Assembly: GCA_026421245.1 (NCBI GenBank)
Contig: JAPKDJ010000001.1
Location: 1 to 64,000, forward strand
Length of the DNA: 64,000 nt
Reading direction: 5' to 3'
DNA from: Akkermansiaceae bacterium
GTDB lineage: Bacteria > Verrucomicrobiota > Verrucomicrobiia > Verrucomicrobiales > Akkermansiaceae
Both the position numbers and the translations under genes were made by a program. The stretch's first letter is position 1, and each line of letters starts with the position of its first letter. Below are positions 59,578-64,000 of the stretch, one piece after another. The notes beneath the pieces were generated by a model that was given only the letters and a program-made list of their open reading frames with translations, was not told the origin of the DNA and made no database searches.

Positions 59578-59865
59578 ATGAAGAAGGTCTTTCCTCTTAT
59601 TTCCGAACGGCACAAACCGGCACGTGTTGCCGAGCAAGTAAAGGGGGATGTTCGTAAATACCTCAAACGCGAGCGTAAAAAGAAACTCGCCGAGGAATTT
59701 GACTACTGGGATTTCGACTGCCGGACAGGAAAATCAGCGAACGAAGCGGTGTCCTGCCATGAAAAGGAGATTGGTAAGGCACTTGACGCAGCACTCACCG
59801 GGAATTGGACGGAGATCTATATTGAGATTCTCTCCAAACAAGCCAAACGCGGTAAGGAGGAGTGA
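59578..59865 (+). CDS. DUF6172-family protein
   Basis: A 95-residue basic protein from the ATG at 59578. The conserved pattern is 'HKPARVAEQVKGDVRKYLKR' followed by ERKKKLAEEFDYWDFDCRTG. The family occurs widely in proteobacteria and Verrucomicrobiota without assigned function. No signal peptide or membrane helix, so cytoplasmic. It is surrounded by minus-strand genes and stands alone, converging with the first of the three tandem paralogs. Confidence 0.75.
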   Translation: MKKVFPLISERHKPARVAEQVKGDVRKYLKRERKKKLAEEFDYWDFDCRTGKSANEAVSCHEKEIGKALDAALTGNWTEIYIEILSKQAKRGKEE

Positions 59866-59869
59866 TGGG

Positions 59870-61255
59870 CTACCAGTCGGACGTTGCTCCATAGCGGGCT
59901 GGGTCGAGTTCCCGTCTCCAGATGTTGAACTCAACGCGGGAGAAGGCGTTGAGGTCAAACTCGGCATCTCCGTAGACCTGAGAGTATCCTTTGATGGTTT
60001 TGTCGTCGAGGGACTTCAGTTTGATCGTGATGTATCCACCTTCATGGAACCACGCTCGGATGTCTCCAGCTTCCATGCGAACTTCGTCTGTTTCCTTGGC
60101 AAGGCCGACGCTTCTCATGCGTTTGACGGGGACTCGGACATCGCCAAAAGAAGTGCCGAGAAAGACCATGTCGTTTTCGATTTTTAAAACGTTTCCAAGC
60201 ACAATATCTCCATTGGCGAGGTGGATTTTTTGGCCTTCCAGTTCTTCCTCCTCATCGGAGGCTTCTTCTTCAGAGATTGCGGACGCCGGGGGGAGAATGC
60301 CGTCCCATTTCGCGACCGAGATTTTTGAGAACTTGATGGGGTTTCCATTTTGTTGGGGAATAAAGTGAAGCCAGTTTCCTTTCAAGGTTGTGTCATCGAT
60401 GCCATCCCATGTGCCGATTTGCTCTTTGTCGATGTAGACAGCACTCGTCCCTTCCTTGGTCCGGTCGAGGAAAATGGTGAATTCAGCCATCTCGGCTTGG
60501 CGAATGTCTCTGATCTGCTTTGAGATGACGTCGGTGTTGCGGGCATTAGGGGCATTTCGGAGGAGACTCAGATAGGTGCGATTGATATTCAGAGCATAAC
60601 CTGTGCCGGGGAAATCTTGGTTCCCGTCATTGGAATAGAAGAGGATTCGGAAATAGGGCGAGGTTTTCCATTCGGCCGTGAATGATATCTTCGCGCGATC
60701 TGGAATTTCCACTTGCCGGGCGATGCCCGTGCGGGACTTTGAGATCATGGAGCGGTTCTTGAAGGTCCAATTTTTCTCGGGATCACCATCTGAGGAGACC
60801 CACCCTTCCGGACCATTAGGGCCATTGTAGAAGCTGGGTGATTGGTTGAAGATATCTAGGGAGCGGACCATGGAGCGACGCAGCGTTAGTTTGCCAGCAT
60901 ACCAGGTGTCGAGGGTGATGGTTTTGTCATCGAGATGAATGAGGCGTCCTCGAATGCTATCGAGGTGGGAATCACGATGGTGATTCGAGATGGTCGCCAG
61001 GGCGTAGTGGTCTGATTCAAACGGTTTTGGATCGCCGTTCAGGGTCATTTCCAAAAGCTTATTGGTCTTCAGGGTGGATTCACCCTGAAGAGAAGGGGAG
61101 TTCAAGGTGAGAAGGTTGGTCTTCCCATCAACCGCTTTTGGAACGCCGGAGATGCGGGTCTTATCGGCAAAGGTAAGGATGGAAGGCTCCTTATCGGCAA
61201 AGCTGCCGTAAGTTCCAATGAGGAGAATGGCGGAGAAAAGGGGAATCGCTTTCAC
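59870..61255 (-). CDS. Secreted beta-rich protein, tandem paralog 1
   Basis: 461 residues from a GTG at 61255 with a signal peptide (about 1-20). Internal plan shared with the next two genes: an N-terminal segment, a 'DDKTITLDTWYAGKLTL' block, then 'FYNGPNGPEGWVSS' leading into a concanavalin-like (LamG/DUF1080-like) domain with 'NWTFKNRSM', and a C-terminal 'GQKIHLANGDIVLGNVLKIE' repeat of the first block. No catalytic residues were recognised. The linker around residues 335-345 is Glu-rich. The shared layout marks it as a duplicated gene. Confidence 0.75.
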   Translation of the reverse strand: MKAIPLFSAILLIGTYGSFADKEPSILTFADKTRISGVPKAVDGKTNLLTLNSPSLQGESTLKTNKLLEMTLNGDPKPFESDHYALATISNHHRDSHLDSIRGRLIHLDDKTITLDTWYAGKLTLRRSMVRSLDIFNQSPSFYNGPNGPEGWVSSDGDPEKNWTFKNRSMISKSRTGIARQVEIPDRAKISFTAEWKTSPYFRILFYSNDGNQDFPGTGYALNINRTYLSLLRNAPNARNTDVISKQIRDIRQAEMAEFTIFLDRTKEGTSAVYIDKEQIGTWDGIDDTTLKGNWLHFIPQQNGNPIKFSKISVAKWDGILPPASAISEEEASDEEEELEGQKIHLANGDIVLGNVLKIENDMVFLGTSFGDVRVPVKRMRSVGLAKETDEVRMEAGDIRAWFHEGGYITIKLKSLDDKTIKGYSQVYGDAEFDLNAFSRVEFNIWRRELDPARYGATSDW

Positions 61256-61283
61256 AATGAATTAGATGGTGGGGCCTTGTTGG

Positions 61284-62582
61284 TTACTTGCTTTTGCTAA
61301 TCGAGCGCATGATGCGGCGGTCGATTTTCAATTGGCCGAGCCAGGGATGAGTGGCGGTGAGCTTATTTTCACCCAATTGGATACCTGAAAAAGTCAAACC
61401 CCCGCCGGTTCGAAGATCGAGTTGATATTGGCCTTTGGTTGAAGGATTGTCCTGACCGTTCGCAAAATACATCACGGCACAGTCTTCCAGCGGGATGGCA
61501 ATGGGATCGGGGCTGAGAGCTGTTTGAATGACGAAGGGGTTCTCCGGTTTTTCGGGGTCATAGGAAAGGATTCGCCCGCTGAATCGATCGCCATCGCCAA
61601 CTGAAAGAGTGTCTTTGTCATCAGCCGCGCGAGGTTCGAGACGCAACCGTTGGGTGGTGGTGTCCCATTCCTGAATATGGAGGTCCATGACCTGGGTGCC
61701 TCCGCTTCCCGATGTCATGCTTTCGAAGATGAGACAGGATCCGGTGGGTGCTTCGGAAGGATCAATCCCCTGTTCGAGCTTGCGACCGTCCAGATAGAGC
61801 TGGAGATTCCCTGTTTTTCGATTCACCCGGAGTTCGATTTGGACTTTCTTGGAAGGCAGATCGCGGAGTTTCACGGAGTGAGTGATGAGAATTTTGGGGC
61901 TCTTTGGCGGGATGACGCGACTAACCTGGATCTCGGTTGGGTTCACCTTAATCAGGTAGCCATTACCGGTGGTTTTACCGTTTGGAGATTCATTATCAGT
62001 GCAGAGGTGGATTTTCATGTTAGGGCTGCTTGCCCACGAGACGGTCGTGCTGAAAATGAAGTTTCCGGAAATCGGGAGCTTCTTGCCTATGAATCCGGCG
62101 GCATGTGAGAGCATGACTCCGTTGGTGAATTTCCATCTGTTCTCATTTGACTGGGTCCAACTATCGATTCCCTTGGGCCCCCGGTAGAGGGTTCGCTGGG
62201 GGGTGACACCAAAAAAGACCGACTCGATTTGTGTTCGAGGGATTTCTAGTGCTCCGGCAAACCAGGTTTGGAATGTGAGGTGGGTTTCGCTGAGTGCCAC
62301 CACCTCTCCGGGGAAGCTATCTCCGTTTTTGAGCTTGAGTTTCTGCGAGTTTTTTTCGAGTTCGCTGGTGGCGGTGTCCGCGAAGTTCAGGCGGAGGAGG
62401 TCCTTGTTCAAGACATTCAAAGGAGTGTCGCTGTGGGGAGTGGCGACTTCGATGAGCCCGTCTTTTAAAGCGATCACTTTGCCAAAAAAGAGGTCTTCGT
62501 TCTTCAAGGTGATTTGGTCATTCACCACAGCGCCGAAGCTGGCAGCGAAAAGGAGGGAACTTGAGAGGAGAAAGCGACGCAT
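61284..62582 (-). CDS. Secreted beta-rich protein, tandem paralog 2
   Basis: 432 residues with signal peptide 'MRRFLLSSSLLFAASFGA'. The same order of blocks as its neighbours: 'NDQITLKNEDLFFGKVI', 'SETHLTFQTWFAGALEIPRT', 'LYRGPKGIDSWTQS', a concanavalin-like domain ('RVNRKTGNLQLYLDGRKLEQG'), then 'GDRFSGRILSYDPEKP'. It begins 19 bases after the preceding gene's stop and ends 28 bases before the next, so the three are probably one transcript. Function unknown; a structural or polymer-binding role is possible. Confidence 0.75.
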   Translation of the reverse strand: MRRFLLSSSLLFAASFGAVVNDQITLKNEDLFFGKVIALKDGLIEVATPHSDTPLNVLNKDLLRLNFADTATSELEKNSQKLKLKNGDSFPGEVVALSETHLTFQTWFAGALEIPRTQIESVFFGVTPQRTLYRGPKGIDSWTQSNENRWKFTNGVMLSHAAGFIGKKLPISGNFIFSTTVSWASSPNMKIHLCTDNESPNGKTTGNGYLIKVNPTEIQVSRVIPPKSPKILITHSVKLRDLPSKKVQIELRVNRKTGNLQLYLDGRKLEQGIDPSEAPTGSCLIFESMTSGSGGTQVMDLHIQEWDTTTQRLRLEPRAADDKDTLSVGDGDRFSGRILSYDPEKPENPFVIQTALSPDPIAIPLEDCAVMYFANGQDNPSTKGQYQLDLRTGGGLTFSGIQLGENKLTATHPWLGQLKIDRRIMRSISKSK

Positions 62583-62600
62583 TGTGAGAAGGAAGTGATT

Positions 62601-64000
62601 TTAAAAGTCGTCGAACCAACTCGATATGTCGGGTGAAGTTTCGACGAAGCGAAGGATGTTTGCCGACTTAAGATCGACTGAAATTTTCCCAAGAAAGGGG
62701 GATGTTCCCTCCAGAGTTGTCTTGGTGGCTGACGTTGGCGCGATTTGGATTCTTCCGAAGGGCTTGTAGAGGATGGTAATGGGGTCCTTTTCCCACAAAT
62801 ACTTTCCGTTGGTTTCGACATCTTCGAGATCAGTCTGTGAAGCCCCTTTCAGAATGATCTTGGATAGGTCGTCAGCCGGAATTTGGACATCCGTATAGCC
62901 TGTCTTGAGACGAGCAATCCCGTTTGTGATGCTGGTAAGTTCTCCCGAGAATCGATCGATGCCGTTGGTGAGCAAGACAACATCACGATCAGGGTGATTC
63001 ATACTTTTGGCGCTGTCGGTCATGCCATTCCAGCTTGTGATCGCGATATCGGAGATCTTGATCTGCGAGCTTGAGGTGTTGTTTGCGATTCCAAACCCTT
63101 TCCCCTTTCCCACATATCCTGAAAGATCATTCCACTGGGCTGCATAGTCACCATTGACAAACAACATCACAAGGGCCTCTTCACGGTTGTATCGAATTTC
63201 GATTTCGGCGTCCCCAGATTCTGAAAGTGACATACTACTGCGAGTTGTGCTGAGGCGTTGTGAGCGGGCGATTCCGGTATCGCTGAAGTCATTCCGGGAG
63301 AGGCTTGGATAGCTCGAATAGATCGTCATGGTGTAACCTGTGCCGTAAATGTCGGCGTGGGTAAGGTTCGTGGGGTTAATCCAAGGAACATTCTGGAAAC
63401 CCTCACCTTTGCGGAGGTCGAGAAGTCGTTCTTCTTTGAGAGGAGCAGGTTCTTTTTCTTCCTCTTTTGGTGCTTCGGTTTTTTTCTCCTCTTCACTCGG
63501 GGCAGGGATTACTTCGTTAGCCTCAGCTTCTTCATCCTCTTTTTCCTCTTTTTCCTCTTTTTCTGCAGGGAGAACGCGGACGAAGTCAGAGTGGAGGACG
63601 AGAGTGATGTTCAGCCGACCTTTCCACGAGGCTTTGAAGCGAATACGTCCGGCCTCAGGGAGCTCGGCATCGGGCATGATCAGTGGACGGGTGCCTAAGC
63701 TGTAGAAGGCGGCTCCAGAGTGGATCCAAGGAGAGGAGACTTCCTTTTTTTTCTCCTGTTTTTTCTTGTCCCCAACCTCTTCTGATTTCTTTTTAGCTTC
63801 CTCCTCTTTTTCCAGTTGAGCTTCGGTCTTTTTGTAGTCGAGAGTCATCCATCCAGCGCTGGTGAATGGTCCGGTGTAGAAAAGTTCGCCATCGAAGGGG
63901 TTTGGCGAGATCGATTTGAGGTGAGTGCGGGGGATGGTGAGGTTTCCTGCAACAGGGCTTTTGAGTGAAAGCGTTTTGTCATCTAACGAAATGATTTCGC
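62601..64000 (-). CDS. Secreted beta-rich protein, tandem paralog 3 (partial, N-terminus outside window)
   Basis: The frame is open from TAA at 62601 to the window edge at 64000 and lacks its start. It carries the same order of blocks: 'ISLDDKTLSLKSPVAGNLTI' and 'LFYTGPFTSAGW', a concanavalin-like domain ('MLFVNGDYAAQWNDLSGYVG') and 'VVLLTNGIDRFSGELTSITN'. It differs by two Lys/Glu-rich insertions, one of about 25 residues after the first block and one of about 65 residues before 'LLDLRKGEGF', coded by short repeats. These charged inserts are not present in the other two copies. Confidence 0.75.
   Translation of the reverse strand, partial: EIISLDDKTLSLKSPVAGNLTIPRTHLKSISPNPFDGELFYTGPFTSAGWMTLDYKKTEAQLEKEEEAKKKSEEVGDKKKQEKKKEVSSPWIHSGAAFYSLGTRPLIMPDAELPEAGRIRFKASWKGRLNITLVLHSDFVRVLPAEKEEKEEKEDEEAEANEVIPAPSEEEKKTEAPKEEEKEPAPLKEERLLDLRKGEGFQNVPWINPTNLTHADIYGTGYTMTIYSSYPSLSRNDFSDTGIARSQRLSTTRSSMSLSESGDAEIEIRYNREEALVMLFVNGDYAAQWNDLSGYVGKGKGFGIANNTSSSQIKISDIAITSWNGMTDSAKSMNHPDRDVVLLTNGIDRFSGELTSITNGIARLKTGYTDVQIPADDLSKIILKGASQTDLEDVETNGKYLWEKDPITILYKPFGRIQIAPTSATKTTLEGTSPFLGKISVDLKSANILRFVETSPDISSWFDDF
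63536..63562. repeat. Triple 9-base direct repeat
   Basis: CCTCTTTTT repeated three times without interruption. It encodes alternating Lys/Glu codons in the charged insertion of paralog 3 and is probably prone to length change by slippage. Confidence 0.85.

Noticed and set aside
63536-63562. Short regular repeats suggestive of an array
   Set aside because: The units are contiguous 9-mers inside a coding region without spacers, so not CRISPR.

Overview
The window reads as chromosomal DNA from a member of the Verrucomicrobiota, most likely order Verrucomicrobiales. The support is the company of families: an Amuc_1098-type secretin, a DUF1501 / PSCyt1-DUF1549-DUF1553 gene pair beside a sulfatase, a TIGR03008 CAAX-like protease and a TIGR04073 protein (both linked to exosortase systems), an SHD1-domain secreted protein, and several large secreted proteins of unknown role. 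Housekeeping genes are intact and dense. No rRNA, tRNA, CRISPR array, prophage or insertion sequence was recognised.

Layout. 1-2.6 kb: the end of an alpha/beta-hydrolase-like gene, then nrnA, truB and lspA. 2.9-9.9 kb: a long minus-strand run, read from right to left, of a secreted FAD oxidoreductase, a membrane NosR-like protein with two flavinylation sites, a methyltransferase, a DUF2238-like membrane protein, an RluA-type pseudouridine synthase and a DUF2062 protein. 10-11.3 kb: avtA. 11.3-17.1 kb, minus strand: a metal-permease pair, a MoxR ATPase, a large AsmA-like protein and a decayed gene. 17.5-23.5 kb: sulfatase, DUF1501 and PSCyt1/DUF1549/DUF1553 genes. 23.6-24.1 kb: a frameshifted PDZ gene. 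24.5-30.6 kb: a secretin, an AsmA-like inner-membrane protein and an AAA-type ATPase with a disordered tail, the best candidate here for an undescribed system. 30.6-37 kb: lipB, polX, a TPR protein, a branched-chain aminotransferase, a beta-propeller protein, an SDR enzyme and a DUF6941 protein. 36.9-44.5 kb: PBP2, a small secreted protein split across a canonical -1 slippery heptamer, an RRM protein, miaA, an SHD1 protein, a cardiolipin-synthase remnant, a TIGR04073 protein and a D,D-carboxypeptidase. 44.5-51.9 kb: phosphofructokinase, Lrp/AsnC regulator, aminotransferase, CAAX-like protease, beta-helix protein and a Na/Pi cotransporter. 51.9-53.4 kb: two decayed genes. 53.4-57.1 kb: ruvC, a DEAD-box helicase, an L,D-transpeptidase and a SurA-like protein. 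57.3-64 kb: prolyl oligopeptidase, a DUF6172 protein and three tandem paralogous secreted proteins.

How the genes work together. The secreted FAD enzyme and the flavinylated NosR-like protein overlap by four bases and look like an extracytoplasmic redox pair. The sulfatase, DUF1501 and cytochrome-like genes form the polysaccharide/exported-protein cluster common in this phylum. PBP2, the D,D-carboxypeptidase and the L,D-transpeptidase serve peptidoglycan. Several genes are visibly broken. Some breaks lie in homopolymer runs and could be assembly errors, but the DUF3472 gene, the FAD-oxidase remnant and the 11.3-11.8 kb remnant carry multiple or non-homopolymer lesions and appear truly decayed.
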